64,000 nt of DNA, from positions 620,001 to 684,000 of the forward strand of contig NZ_PDFK01000001.1 of assembly GCF_002845985.1 (NCBI RefSeq), read 5' to 3'. The notes under the pieces were generated by a model that saw only the letters and a list, made by a program, of their open reading frames with translations, had not been told where the DNA came from and made no database searches. The position numbers and the translations under genes are program-made. Shown piece after piece: positions 18,418 to 28,522 of this stretch. Within the stretch, counting starts at the first letter, position 1, and each line of letters opens with the position of its first letter. The stretch is from Lysinibacillus fusiformis (GTDB lineage: Bacteria; Bacillota; Bacilli; Bacillales_A; Planococcaceae).

Positions 18418-20829
18418 CTATATAGTAGACGGATCTAAATCTACCGTCATTAATATTCCTTGTTTAATCCATTCTGCTCGATACATGGCAAGCAGTCGCT
18501 GTAACACTGGAATTAGATTTGGTTCAATTTTATATTTTATCAAACATTGATAACGATATCTATTTTGGAGACGAGCAATACTTGCCGTTGTTGGTCCTAT
18601 AATGGCTACTTGATTCGATAAATTTCCTCGTAGCCAATCTGCCACTCGTCCAGCATATTCAGCAGCCATCATGACATCTTCATGAGATAATTGAATAAGG
18701 GCTACAAAATAATAAGGTGGATAGCTGGAGCGACGACGTAAAAACATCTCTCGTTCATAAAATGGTTCATACTCCTGCGTTTTGGCTAGCTCAATTGCAT
18801 AATGCTCAGGGGTATACGTCTGAATAATTACTTCCCCTGGCTTATCATGTCGTCCTGCCCTTCCACTTACCTGTGTTAGTAGCTGAAATGTGCGCTCTGC
18901 TGCACGATAATCAGGTAAATGCAAGGATGTATCAGCACTTAGTACACCGACAAGAGTAATATTAGGAAAATCAAGACCCTTTGCGATCATTTGCGTCCCC
19001 AGTAAAATATCTGCATGTCCAGCTCCAAATGTATCTAAGATTTCTTCATGTGCCCCTTTATGCTTCGTGGTATCTACATCCATACGTAACACTCTTGCCT
19101 CAGGAAATAGTTTAAAAAGTTCTTCCTCGACTTTTTGTGTACCTGTACCAAAGTAACGAATATGATCGCTTTGACATTGTGGACATATTTTAGGAACAGA
19201 TTCCTCGTAACCGCAATAATGGCATTTTAATTTCTCCGTTGTCCGATGATAGGTTAAGGAAATGTCGCAATTTGGACATTGTACAACCGTACCACAATCC
19301 CTACATAGAACAAACGATGAATAACCACGACGATTTAAAAACAGCACCATCTGTTCTTTTTTCTCAAGTCTTATACGAATCGCCTCAGCAAGAGAGTCTG
19401 AGAACATCGAACGATTTCCTTGACGAAGCTCTTCACGCATATCTGCAATAAAAACAGTCGGCAATGCTTGGTGTAAAGCACGTTGCGTTAATGAGAGTAG
19501 CGTATATACGCCCTTTTTAGCTCTGGCAAATGACTCTAGAGCTGGTGTTGCACTACCCAAAATAATAGGACATTTATAAAATTCGCTCCTCCATATGGCG
19601 ACATCTCTTGCATGATAACGCGGCGAGTCTTCTTGCTTATACGTTGATTCATGTTCCTCATCCAAAATAATAAGACCAATATTCGTAAAGGGTGCAAAAA
19701 TAGCGGAACGAGCACCAACTACTACTTTCACTTTACCTTGTTGAATTTTACGCCATTCATCATACTTCTCTCCAACAGATAATCCACTATGCATAACAGC
19801 AACCATCTCACCAAAGCGACTGCGGAATCGCTCAGTCATTTGAGGTGTTAAAGAGATTTCAGGTACCAACATAATGGCTTCTTTCCCTTCATCTAGCACC
19901 TTTTGAATAGCCTGTAAATAAACCTCTGTCTTACCGCTCCCTGTTACACCATGTAGCAAAAATGTTTGCGCTTGTTGCTGCTCTATAGCTGTAGTAATAG
20001 CTTGAAGAGCACCCCTCTGCTCCTCTGTTAATTGTAAGGCCTGTGTACGAGAAACTTTCTTCGTAAATGGATCACGAAAAACTTCCTCTTGAATAAACTG
20101 GGCAGCTCCTTTTTCAATTACTGCCTCTAATACCGATATCGAGACTCCTGTTTCCTCACAAATGTGCTGGGGTGATAAAATTTCTCCTAGATGTTGACAC
20201 ATCCATTGTAGTAATAGACGTTGTTTAACGGCTCTTTTTGACTGTTCCAAAGCCTGTTCTACAAGTTGCTGGTCTTCTGTAATTTGAACCATTCGGATTT
20301 CTTTTACATTGCCCTGCTGCTTCACAACATTCTCAATTGAAACAATGCTCTCTGCAACCAACTGCTTTAATAAAGGAAGTAAACCTGCTCGCTCAAATTC
20401 TTTAAAGTTGGCTTGTTGGCGTTTACCAAAAATGTACTGTACTTCTTCTGGTAGACTTTGAGACTGTTGTAATTTAATTATTTTTTCATACTTAGCCCGA
20501 AGTGCAGATGGTAACATCACTTGCAAGGCATCTATTTCATAGCAAATCGTGTTGTTCTTTAACCATTTCGCCATTAGCAGCATTTCTTCTGTCAGGACCG
20601 GCTCCATGTCTAAAATTTGAGTGATAGCCTTTAATTTATTCAGTGGTACATCTGTTTCCTTTTTCAAGCCAACGATAAAGCCTAAAACATTTCTTGGACC
20701 AAATGGCACTTTCACACGACAGCCTAATTCTATTACGTTTACCCATTCGAGAGGTACTTGATAATCAAAGGGACGGTCTACATGGTAGGTAGAGACGTCT
20801 ACAATGACCTCTGCTATTAAAAAGCTCAT
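18418..20829 (-). CDS. priA: Primosomal replication-restart helicase PriA
   Basis: An 803-residue superfamily-2 helicase that reloads the replisome at broken forks. An N-terminal DNA 3'-end-binding domain (about 1-110) is followed by a winged helix, Walker A GVTGSGKTEVY, DEEH box LDEEHEST, a cysteine-rich zinc region (eight Cys between about 520 and 570) and the C-terminal helicase motifs including QVSGRAGR. Its ATG overlaps the coaBC stop (ATGA, 20826-20829). Confidence 0.96.
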   Translation of the reverse strand: MSFLIAEVIVDVSTYHVDRPFDYQVPLEWVNVIELGCRVKVPFGPRNVLGFIVGLKKETDVPLNKLKAITQILDMEPVLTEEMLLMAKWLKNNTICYEIDALQVMLPSALRAKYEKIIKLQQSQSLPEEVQYIFGKRQQANFKEFERAGLLPLLKQLVAESIVSIENVVKQQGNVKEIRMVQITEDQQLVEQALEQSKRAVKQRLLLQWMCQHLGEILSPQHICEETGVSISVLEAVIEKGAAQFIQEEVFRDPFTKKVSRTQALQLTEEQRGALQAITTAIEQQQAQTFLLHGVTGSGKTEVYLQAIQKVLDEGKEAIMLVPEISLTPQMTERFRSRFGEMVAVMHSGLSVGEKYDEWRKIQQGKVKVVVGARSAIFAPFTNIGLIILDEEHESTYKQEDSPRYHARDVAIWRSEFYKCPIILGSATPALESFARAKKGVYTLLSLTQRALHQALPTVFIADMREELRQGNRSMFSDSLAEAIRIRLEKKEQMVLFLNRRGYSSFVLCRDCGTVVQCPNCDISLTYHRTTEKLKCHYCGYEESVPKICPQCQSDHIRYFGTGTQKVEEELFKLFPEARVLRMDVDTTKHKGAHEEILDTFGAGHADILLGTQMIAKGLDFPNITLVGVLSADTSLHLPDYRAAERTFQLLTQVSGRAGRHDKPGEVIIQTYTPEHYAIELAKTQEYEPFYEREMFLRRRSSYPPYYFVALIQLSHEDVMMAAEYAGRVADWLRGNLSNQVAIIGPTTASIARLQNRYRYQCLIKYKIEPNLIPVLQRLLAMYRAEWIKQGILMTVDLDPSTI

Positions 20830-21830
20830 TGCACCTCATCCTTTGTAATATGAGACCAGAGTGTCTGTGCAAAAAGCTGGGGATTTGTCGTAGCCAAAAA
20901 TTGTCCATTAAGCTGAGCATTTTCACTAAAATCAATCCAGCTATCAGAAAGTATATTGATCATTGGTTTACCTTGCACTTGCTGTCCGAAAGTGATTGCA
21001 TTCGTTCCTTCTACAGAAATAATCGGCGTTTCGTCGATGGTTGGTACATTCGCTGCATGTATAAAAAATGCTTGGGGATATTGGATTTTATAGGCTTCCA
21101 GTTGTTGAATAACATCATACAAATTGCTATTTTCAATTTCAATCACATGTGCCCCACGTATCCTTGCCTCATTCGCTAATGCTCGTCCAATAATGCCACT
21201 TGCCTGTGGGCTAATCATATGCTTTTCATCTAATGGTACTTGCAACGCACCTGCTGTCACAATTACGGTTTTACCTTTTAATGGTTTGGATTGTCCTGAA
21301 AAAAAAGTCTTTACTAGGGCCGTTATTTTTTCAGGTTCCTCTAAACGTCCCTTCCCGACATAGCCACATGCTAAAAACCCCTCTGAAGGCTCAATGAATT
21401 GGTATCCATCAGCTGATAGCCGATCTAAATTTCGTTTTACCGCTGGATGGTCATACATGTGTACATTCATAGCTGGTGCAATCCAGACAGGGGCTGTAGT
21501 AGCAAGCAAGGTTGTTGTGACCATATCATCAGCAATACCATTGGCTAATTTGCCAATCATATTGGCCGTAGCGGGAGCCACTAAAATCAAATCAGCCCAA
21601 TCTGCTAAATCGATATGGGCAATCACACTTGAATCTTTTTCATCAAACGTGTCAAAATAAACGTCATTTTTGGACATCACTTGAAAACTTAATGGATTCA
21701 CAAACTGTCTAGCAGAAGCTGTCATCATAACTTTTACATTGGCCCCTGCTTGTGATAGCTTGCTAACGAGCGCAACAGCCTTATATACTGCAATTCCACC
21801 TGAAACACATAGTAAAATATTTTTATTCAT
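20826..21830 (-). CDS. coaBC: CoaBC-like flavoprotein; CoaB half degenerate
   Basis: A 334-residue protein, shorter than the usual 400. The N-terminal CoaC half (phosphopantothenoylcysteine decarboxylase, about 1-180) looks functional: SGGIAVYK for FMN, a histidine in AHIDLADWAD, PAMNVHM and ACGYVGKGRL with the active-site cysteine. The CoaB half (phosphopantothenate-cysteine ligase, about 190-334) keeps GKTVIVTAG but reads ALQVPLDEKHMISPQASG where the family has GTxEPIDPVRxIxNxSSG; the usual AAxADY and KIKK motifs are missing. The ligase step is therefore probably absent or supplied elsewhere. The ATG at 21830 begins the conserved start; an in-frame ATG at 21893 lies in a hairpin and is unlikely. 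Confidence 0.85.
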   Translation of the reverse strand: MNKNILLCVSGGIAVYKAVALVSKLSQAGANVKVMMTASARQFVNPLSFQVMSKNDVYFDTFDEKDSSVIAHIDLADWADLILVAPATANMIGKLANGIADDMVTTTLLATTAPVWIAPAMNVHMYDHPAVKRNLDRLSADGYQFIEPSEGFLACGYVGKGRLEEPEKITALVKTFFSGQSKPLKGKTVIVTAGALQVPLDEKHMISPQASGIIGRALANEARIRGAHVIEIENSNLYDVIQQLEAYKIQYPQAFFIHAANVPTIDETPIISVEGTNAITFGQQVQGKPMINILSDSWIDFSENAQLNGQFLATTNPQLFAQTLWSHITKDEVQ

Positions 21831-21856
21831 GCTAGGTGTCGTCCTTTCAAATGATA

Positions 21857-21951
21857 AGCTCCCAAAGAAGGATTCCCTGGGAGCTCTCGGCATTCTGTAT
21901 AATCAAAATCTACTGCGAACTAGCATGCATGTAACCCAACTACGTTACATG
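21857..21951 (-). other. Tandem hairpins between rpoZ and coaBC
   Basis: Two perfect 8-bp stems lie in the intercistronic RNA: CATGTAAC/GTTACATG (21928-21951) and AGCTCCCA/TGGGAGCT (21857-21885). Neither is followed by a T-run, so they are not standard terminators. The second ends about 9 bases before the coaBC Shine-Dalgarno and could affect mRNA processing or translation; that is inference. Confidence 0.5.
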
Positions 21952-21955
21952 TATG

Positions 21956-22183
21956 TTAAATTTCGTCTTCGTACACAGCGGACTCATCCTGTGATACCTT
22001 CGTAAGTACACCTGCCGCTACTTCTTCAAGTGCTCTTCCTACGTATTTATGAGAAACATACTTGTGTAAACGTTCTGTATCTTGCTCTTCTTGCATTTGG
22101 CGAGCACGTTTAGAAGCAAGGCTCACTAATGAATATTTTGAATCGATTTCTTTTTTTAAAGCGTCCACTGATGGGTATAACAT
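21956..22183 (-). CDS. rpoZ: RNA polymerase omega subunit
   Basis: A 75-residue omega subunit with the conserved core YSLVSLASKRARQMQ and HKYVGRALEEVAAG. It helps fold and assemble the beta-prime subunit. AGGAG precedes the ATG, which lies four bases after the gmk stop; the gmk-rpoZ pairing is conserved in Bacillales. Confidence 0.95.
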   Translation of the reverse strand: MLYPSVDALKKEIDSKYSLVSLASKRARQMQEEQDTERLHKYVSHKYVGRALEEVAAGVLTKVSQDESAVYEDEI

Positions 22184-22187
22184 TGTT

Positions 22188-22805
<618 letters not shown>

Positions 22806-22848
22806 TTATTCTCTATATCTCCCTTAATTTATAACAGACACGTGCAAG

Positions 22849-23724
22849 TTATTCGATGTTTTGCACTTGTTCACGCATCTTTTCTAAAATTGTTTTCGCC
22901 TGAACAACAGCAACAGCTGCTTCTGTAGATTGATTTTTTGAACCAATCGTATTAATTTCGCGATGTATTTCCTGCATTAAAAAATCTAATTTACGTCCAA
23001 CTGAAATGGTTTCAAGTAATGTTTCCTCCAGCTGATTAAAGTGACTATCTAGTCTGTCTAATTCTTCGGAGATGTCTACGCGTTCTGCAAAAATCGCTAC
23101 TTCTGCTAGTAAACGATCATCTAGCAATGTGCCATCTGCGACTTCAGCAATTCGTTCTATTAATCGTGTACGATATTTTTCAACAGCAAGAGAAGAGCAC
23201 AAACGAATTTGATTCACTTGTTCCATCAACTGTTCTTTATATTGTACAACAACTTCTTGTAATTCTTGCCCTTCACGTTCCCGCATTTGTACGAGCTGTT
23301 TAATTGCTTGTGAAATCGCTTGTTCAACAGCACTTAGCAAATCCTCTGGTGTAAGCTGTGGCTTTTGCTGTACAAGTGCCTGTTCTAGCGATAAAAGCTC
23401 TTGCATCGTCCATTTTTCTTCAAGTGGTACTTTACTTGCTAATTGCTCTTTTGCCTTACGATACGCTTCAATTAATGACCAATTAATTTCAATAGATTGC
23501 TCTACGTTCTCTAAGTCTTTCACATATACCATCACATCAATTTTGCCGCGTGACAAAGCTTGTGAAATTAGTTTCTTTGCAAAAATTTCTGCTTCAAGCC
23601 ATTCTTTCGGAAATTTTGCGTTAATTTCTAAAAAACGATGGTTGACCGAGCGCATTTCCACGGTTAATTGAAAGTCTCTAGTTGTTGTGACACCTCTGCC
23701 AAAACCAGTCATACTACGCACCAA
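22849..23724 (-). CDS. yloC: YicC-family endoribonuclease YloC
   Basis: A 291-residue YicC-family protein, beginning RSMTGFGRG and ending with the conserved HREINTIGSKNQ region in a helical C-terminal domain. YicC proteins are ribonucleases acting on small RNAs and mRNAs. The start is TTG at 23724 with GAAAGGTG nine bases upstream; a GTG in the next codon is an alternative. It heads the yloC-gmk-rpoZ-coaBC-priA cluster and is divergent from rqcH. Confidence 0.9.
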   Translation of the reverse strand: MVRSMTGFGRGVTTTRDFQLTVEMRSVNHRFLEINAKFPKEWLEAEIFAKKLISQALSRGKIDVMVYVKDLENVEQSIEINWSLIEAYRKAKEQLASKVPLEEKWTMQELLSLEQALVQQKPQLTPEDLLSAVEQAISQAIKQLVQMREREGQELQEVVVQYKEQLMEQVNQIRLCSSLAVEKYRTRLIERIAEVADGTLLDDRLLAEVAIFAERVDISEELDRLDSHFNQLEETLLETISVGRKLDFLMQEIHREINTIGSKNQSTEAAVAVVQAKTILEKMREQVQNIE

Positions 23725-23757
23725 GGTTCGTCACACCTTTCTTTGCATACTGGGATT

Positions 23758-23786
23758 ATTATAACATAAGCTCTGTCGATTATGAC
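23758..23786 (-). promoter_or_regulatory. Extended -10 promoter of yloC
   Basis: On the minus strand a perfect -10 TATAAT (23758-23763) has TG one base upstream (TGTTATAAT). The -35 at 17-base spacing (GTCATA) is weak, as is usual for extended -10 promoters. Confidence 0.55.
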
Positions 23787-23985
23787 GACTCTCCCAAAAA
23801 AATTGGTTAGAATAAAAGCTAATTCTACCACAATTGAAGCTATATTTTAATATTCACCTAAAAAATGCTATGATAAACATACAAATTGTGTATTTGTCGG
23901 AGCTGACAGATAGCGAAAGCAACTACACCATGAAAAAAATACGAAAGTACCAAGATGCTTGATATCGTTGGAAAGAGGAATTCAT

Positions 23986-25680
23986 ATGGCATTTGATGGC
24001 TTATTTACTTATTCAGTAACGGCCGACCTACAACAGCTTGTCACTGGTCGGATTACAAAAATACATCAACCTAATGCACAAGAAGTTGTGTTACATGTGC
24101 GGGCAAACGGAAAAAATCAAAAACTACTGTTCTCCATCCACTCTTCTTATGCACGTGTCCATCTTACGGAGCATACGATTGAAAATCCAGCAGAGCCTCC
24201 CATGTTTTGTATGCTTTTGCGTAAACATTTAGAGGGTGGTTTTATTTCATCCATAAAACAACATGATTTTGATCGTATTATAATAGTAGAAATTCACAGT
24301 AAAAATGAAATTGGCGATCCTATTGTAAGGGAAATACACGCTGAAATCATGGGTAGACATAGCAATCTACTGTTGATTGATCAAGAACAGGGGAAAATTA
24401 TTGATAGCTTAAAGCATTTACCTCCATCCGTAAATAGCTTCCGAACTGTGTTACCAGGTCAACCGTATATTGCACCACCCACACAAAATAAATGGAACCC
24501 ATTAACGGTTACAGATGAAGAGCTAACAATGTTTTTCGCTGAAGCAAAAACGACCAAAGAGATCGTAACACAGTTAGCCGGTTTTTCGCCTCTTCACGCT
24601 GAAGAATTATTGTACCGCATGACAACAGCATCTAATGCACCAGCCTGTTTCAAGGAATTTATGACATCCTTTGCAAACGGTGGTATGAAGCCAATGTATG
24701 TACTTTCTAATAACAAAACGTATTTCTCACCTATTGAGTTGAGTCATTTGCAGGGAGAAGTAACTGTCTACCCTAATGTTCACGAGCTTCTCGACCGCGT
24801 ATTTTTTGCACGTGCAGAACGAGACCGTGTGAAACAACAAGCAGGTGATTTAGAGCGCTGGCTACAAAATGAAATTGATAAACTATCCTTAAAAACGAAA
24901 AAGCTGACGAAGGACTACGAGCGTGCCTCCAAGCTTGATCAATTTCAGCTTTATGGTGAGCTATTAATGGCAAATATTTATGCCTTTGAAAAAGGTGTCA
25001 AAGAGGTAACGGTAACAAACTACTATAGTGAAACAGGCGAAGTGATTACGATTCCAGTAAGTGAACGTAAAACACCGATTGAAAATGCGCAAAGCTATTA
25101 CACAAAATATACAAAGGCAAAAAACGCCTTGGTTATGGTTCAAGAGCAGCTTGAAAAAACGACAGAAGAAATTGCCTACTTTGAAATGCTGGCACAACAA
25201 GTACAGCAAGCTTCTCCAGGGGATATTGAGGAAATTCGCGAAGAGCTGGCAGAGCAAGGCTACTTAAAACTACGTCATGCCAAGAAAAAGAAAAAACAAG
25301 TAAAGCCAGAACCAGAGCGCTATGTTTCATCTACAGGAGTATCGATCTCTGTTGGAAAAAACAATAAGCAAAATGATATGTTGACGTTTAAAATAGCAAA
25401 ACGCACAGATATTTGGTTGCACACAAAGGATATTCCAGGATCTCACGTTGTCATCCATTCAAGTGAACCAGACGACACAACATTACGAGAAGCTGCCACA
25501 TTAGCCGCTTATTTTTCTAAAGCTAGAGAATCTTCTTCTGTGCCAGTGGATTACACAGAAATTCGACAGGTCAAGAAACCAAATGGGGCTAAACCGGGTT
25601 TTGTCATTTACTTTGAACAGAAAACACTGTATATTGACCCTGATGAGGCTGTCATTTTACAGTTAAAAAAACAGTCATAA
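23986..25680 (+). CDS. rqcH: Ribosome quality-control factor RqcH (NFACT protein)
   Basis: A 564-residue NFACT-family protein. It has NFACT-N (about 1-180, with the D96-R97 pair at the position needed for tRNA-Ala recruitment), a helix-hairpin/coiled-coil middle (about 285-430) and NFACT-R (about 445-540, DIWLHTKDIPGSHVV). RqcH binds stalled 50S subunits and adds C-terminal alanine tails that mark the nascent chain for degradation. The ATG at 23986 fits the conserved start MAFDG and has GAGGA upstream; an in-frame start 27 bases earlier is unlikely. Divergent from yloC. Confidence 0.94.
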   Translation: MAFDGLFTYSVTADLQQLVTGRITKIHQPNAQEVVLHVRANGKNQKLLFSIHSSYARVHLTEHTIENPAEPPMFCMLLRKHLEGGFISSIKQHDFDRIIIVEIHSKNEIGDPIVREIHAEIMGRHSNLLLIDQEQGKIIDSLKHLPPSVNSFRTVLPGQPYIAPPTQNKWNPLTVTDEELTMFFAEAKTTKEIVTQLAGFSPLHAEELLYRMTTASNAPACFKEFMTSFANGGMKPMYVLSNNKTYFSPIELSHLQGEVTVYPNVHELLDRVFFARAERDRVKQQAGDLERWLQNEIDKLSLKTKKLTKDYERASKLDQFQLYGELLMANIYAFEKGVKEVTVTNYYSETGEVITIPVSERKTPIENAQSYYTKYTKAKNALVMVQEQLEKTTEEIAYFEMLAQQVQQASPGDIEEIREELAEQGYLKLRHAKKKKKQVKPEPERYVSSTGVSISVGKNNKQNDMLTFKIAKRTDIWLHTKDIPGSHVVIHSSEPDDTTLREAATLAAYFSKARESSSVPVDYTEIRQVKKPNGAKPGFVIYFEQKTLYIDPDEAVILQLKKQS

Positions 25681-25684
25681 GATA

Positions 25685-25722
25685 GAAACCGAGACAAAAC
25701 ATCTCGGTTTCTTCTTTTTTAT
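25685..25722 (+). terminator. Intrinsic terminator of rqcH
   Basis: Stem GAAACCGAGA / TCTCGGTTTC with a 7-base loop followed by TTCTTTTTT, beginning four bases past the stop. Confidence 0.9.
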
Positions 25723-25927
25723 AGTACAAACACGTAATCCGTACTATAAAACGATGAAAACAGCCATATCTTCATTGTTTTTTACAGACAATCTTCCTTA
25801 TTATAATAACATTAAAAAAACATATGAATAATCTGAACTGTTTCTCCCATCAGTTATTGACTTCTCCCTTTCAGAAAAGCAATATTTAAATATAAAACTT
25901 GAATAGCATCAGAAAGGGCGTATCCAC

Positions 25928-27613
25928 ATGTCTGTAGGTAAAAAATTAAGCTTTGGTTTCTTTACAATTATTCTCACGCTAATCATTTCATTAATGATTA
26001 TGTTCCTGCTATTTTCAAACATTGAAAAAAAGATTGAAAATGCATTAGAAGGACATGTCGCTCTTGTAGAGTTAGCAGATGATATTCAATTTGAAATGGC
26101 CATGCAAGGACTTTTCATTCGTGCCATTATCATTGAAGACAATCCAGCAAATAAAGAGAGTTTTACAAAATATGCAAGTATGCTAGATAAGCATGTAGAA
26201 GCAATAACGGAAAAAGCGGATTCAGCTGAAATGGAAACATATGCAAACGAGTTAGCTACATATAATGATGCTTTTAACAAGTCGGCGACAGAAGCACTGG
26301 CACTATTTGAAGCTGGTAATCTTGAAGGAGCTTTGCAAAAGGTCAATGGTGACGTACAGCAAGCCAATAGAAATATACAGGACATATCAGATAAAATTGG
26401 GAACTATCAAAAACAACAGCTTGACACGGTGACAAAAGAATCGAAACAGGCAGTATCCAACTCTCAAATTATTTCTGTCATTGCAATTATTATTGGTATT
26501 GCCCTAGGTGTTTTCCTAATATTCTACATACAACGCACTATTTCTCGTCCTTTAAAATCGGTAGTTCAAGCAGCTAACCATATTGCCAGCGGTGAATTGT
26601 TTCATGAAAATCTTACTCACTATTCAAAGGATGAAATTGGTCAGCTATCGACAGCTTTTAATGAAATGAAGGGAAATATAAAAAATTTATTAACCCATAT
26701 TCAAAATAATGCAGAGCATTTAACAGCTTCCGTAGAAGAACTTTCTGCCTCAACTGAAGAAATCACTACCTCTGCAGACGAGATTACAATGCGTATAAAT
26801 GAAACAGCTAATGCAGCTGTAGCCGCTACAGTTGCAGCCAACGAAAGCGCACATGCTATGGATGAAACGGCAGTAGATGTTCAACGTATAGCGGAAGCAA
26901 CTCAACAACTACATCATAATGCTGTTACAACATTTGAATTAGCGACAAATGGCAATAACACAGTAGAAGAAGCTCAACAACAAATGAATGTAATTCATGA
27001 ATCAACACAAGTAATCAATACCCTTGTTCAAAAGTTGAGCAAACAATCCGAAGAGATTAGTCAAATCACAGCTGTCATTACAGCCATTACCGATCAAACG
27101 AATTTATTGGCACTTAATGCAGCGATTGAAGCGGCACGTGCTGGAGAGCATGGGAAAGGATTTGCCGTTGTTGCAGATGAGGTTCGCAAGCTAGCTGAAG
27201 AGTCCAAGCAATCAGCCAATCAAATTGTTACATTAACACAGGAAATTCAGGAAGATACACATAATGTAGAAAAAGCAGTTTTCGATGGACTTCACTCTGT
27301 CACAGAGGGTGTAAAAACCATTGGACATGCAGGGCAAGCATTTGAATCAATCGTAAAAGCGATTAATACGATGACAGATCAAATAGAAGATATATCAGCT
27401 ACTTCTGAAGAAATTTCAGCCAGTGCCGAACAAGTAGCCGCCTCTGTTGCAGAAATTGCTCATGGTGCTTCAACTAGCTCAGACAATACTCAAATCGTAG
27501 CTACAGCAAGCAAGGAGCAATCTATTACGATGCAACAAATAAATCAAGTTGCCTCTGATCTAAGTGAAAAGTCCTTAGATTTACAGAATCAAATCAATCA
27601 TTTCAAACTTTAA
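25928..27613 (+). CDS. Methyl-accepting chemotaxis protein
   Basis: A 561-residue transmembrane chemoreceptor: first membrane helix about 9-31, an external four-helix-bundle sensor of about 150 residues, second helix about 181-201, HAMP (about 203-255) and a cytoplasmic signalling coiled coil. The conserved hairpin tip that binds CheA/CheW is present ([20 protein letters not shown]). Glutamate/glutamine-rich heptads flank it as methylation sites. The ligand cannot be read from sequence. It is a single-gene unit with its own terminator, beside a peptide transporter, so a peptide or amino-acid attractant is plausible. Confidence 0.93.
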   Translation: MSVGKKLSFGFFTIILTLIISLMIMFLLFSNIEKKIENALEGHVALVELADDIQFEMAMQGLFIRAIIIEDNPANKESFTKYASMLDKHVEAITEKADSAEMETYANELATYNDAFNKSATEALALFEAGNLEGALQKVNGDVQQANRNIQDISDKIGNYQKQQLDTVTKESKQAVSNSQIISVIAIIIGIALGVFLIFYIQRTISRPLKSVVQAANHIASGELFHENLTHYSKDEIGQLSTAFNEMKGNIKNLLTHIQNNAEHLTASVEELSASTEEITTSADEITMRINETANAAVAATVAANESAHAMDETAVDVQRIAEATQQLHHNAVTTFELATNGNNTVEEAQQQMNVIHESTQVINTLVQKLSKQSEEISQITAVITAITDQTNLLALNAAIEAARAGEHGKGFAVVADEVRKLAEESKQSANQIVTLTQEIQEDTHNVEKAVFDGLHSVTEGVKTIGHAGQAFESIVKAINTMTDQIEDISATSEEISASAEQVAASVAEIAHGASTSSDNTQIVATASKEQSITMQQINQVASDLSEKSLDLQNQINHFKL

Positions 27614-27616
27614 CTT

Positions 27617-27656
27617 AAAAAACAGTGCATTTCATATATATGAGAGCACTGTTTTT
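27617..27656 (+). terminator. Intrinsic terminator of the chemoreceptor gene
   Basis: Stem AAAACAGTGC / GCACTGTTTT with a 17-base loop and a T-run, immediately after the stop. Confidence 0.85.
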
Positions 27657-28446
27657 GTAATTTTCATACATATTATCCTCATGAATCCAGAAGCATATCT
27701 TTCTGAAAAGCTAATGAAGGCGGTTTCAATCAATTAAAAATCAGATTTTTAGTAATTATTTGCATAATCAATCCTTGTCAGCAAGACAAATGACATCCTT
27801 AAAAAAACATCATTGACATAGTTGGCTGTTTTGGGAGAATATGGTCAAAAATCAAGCAATACTTGCATTAATTAATGGATGAATAAAATAGGTTAGCATT
27901 GCATATATGCATGTATAGTCAGTTAGCTAGTAAATTATTTCAAAAAAATATAATTATCATCATTCACTTCTCGTTAAACCCAAAATTTCCTTAGAATGGG
28001 TACCTTTTTTCATAGATTTGCTCTATTTTTTCTTGTTCCTATCCACAATTGGTTAATCCTAGAAAATTACAAAACAAGTTTCTTATATATCATTAATAGA
28101 TAAAAATAATCATGTTTCGCGATCATAAATTACAAGAAATTACCTCCAAAAGAAACTAATTCACTTAGTTTTACACAGATTTTCTACAAATCTATACAAA
28201 TCCCTCAAGGTATTACATCCATGACTTTTGATTCATTTTTCAAATATCGATAATATTATCAAAAAAATAGGAATTTTCGGTATAGTAAATCATTTTTTTA
28301 TTTTTGATTTATTTTTGATATTCAAAATAGATAATTATCAAAATATTATCATATAAACACTCTATTCCATTAGAGTGATAAATCAGAAAAATTTATCACT
28401 CTATTAAATGTCAGATAATACTATATAAATTTGAATCTTTTTTATT
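27657..28446 (+). other. Long AT-rich non-coding region upstream of oppA, with repeats
   Basis: About 0.8 kb without a credible gene on either strand. It holds a cluster of GATAAT/ATTATC hexamers: a perfect palindrome GATAATATTATC (28249-28260), GATAATTATC (28330-28339), ATTATC (28345-28350) and GATAAT (28414-28419). It also has a three-part inverted repeat: CACTCTA at 28358-28364, TAGAGTGATAAAT at 28371-28383 and its 13-base complement at 28391-28403. The middle arm can pair with either outer arm, so two hairpins are mutually exclusive. Upstream of 28240 nothing specific was recognised. Confidence 0.55.
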
Positions 28447-28474
28447 TTGTGCACAATGATTTTTTTGGTATATT
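28447..28474 (+). promoter_or_regulatory. Probable sigma-A promoter of the first peptide-transport operon
   Basis: -35 TTGTGC (28447-28452), 16-base spacer, -10 TATATT (28469-28474), about 48 bases before oppA. If correct, the repeat cluster lies upstream of the transcript and would be operator DNA rather than leader RNA. Confidence 0.5.
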
Positions 28475-28522
28475 AAATAGGAGCTTCACAAAAGGCTTAA
28501 AAATTGTATAAGGGGGATTCAC

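Noticed and set aside
20826..21274. Frameshift in the CoaB half of coaBC
   Set aside because: The frame runs unbroken, and recognisable CoaB-like segments (VTAG near the start, an Ala-rich helix, the HAAN segment) follow in order in the same frame, so divergence explains it better.
21857..21885. Terminator between rpoZ and coaBC
   Set aside because: The hairpin has no following T-run on either strand.
28249..28350. Fur-type iron box in the GATAAT cluster
   Set aside because: The palindromes have zero spacer or direct-repeat spacing, not the 7-1-7 TGATAATnATTATCA pattern, and a peptide transporter gives no iron context.
28380..28394. CodY box upstream of oppA
   Set aside because: The best local candidate has about five mismatches to the consensus, no better than chance in such AT-rich DNA.
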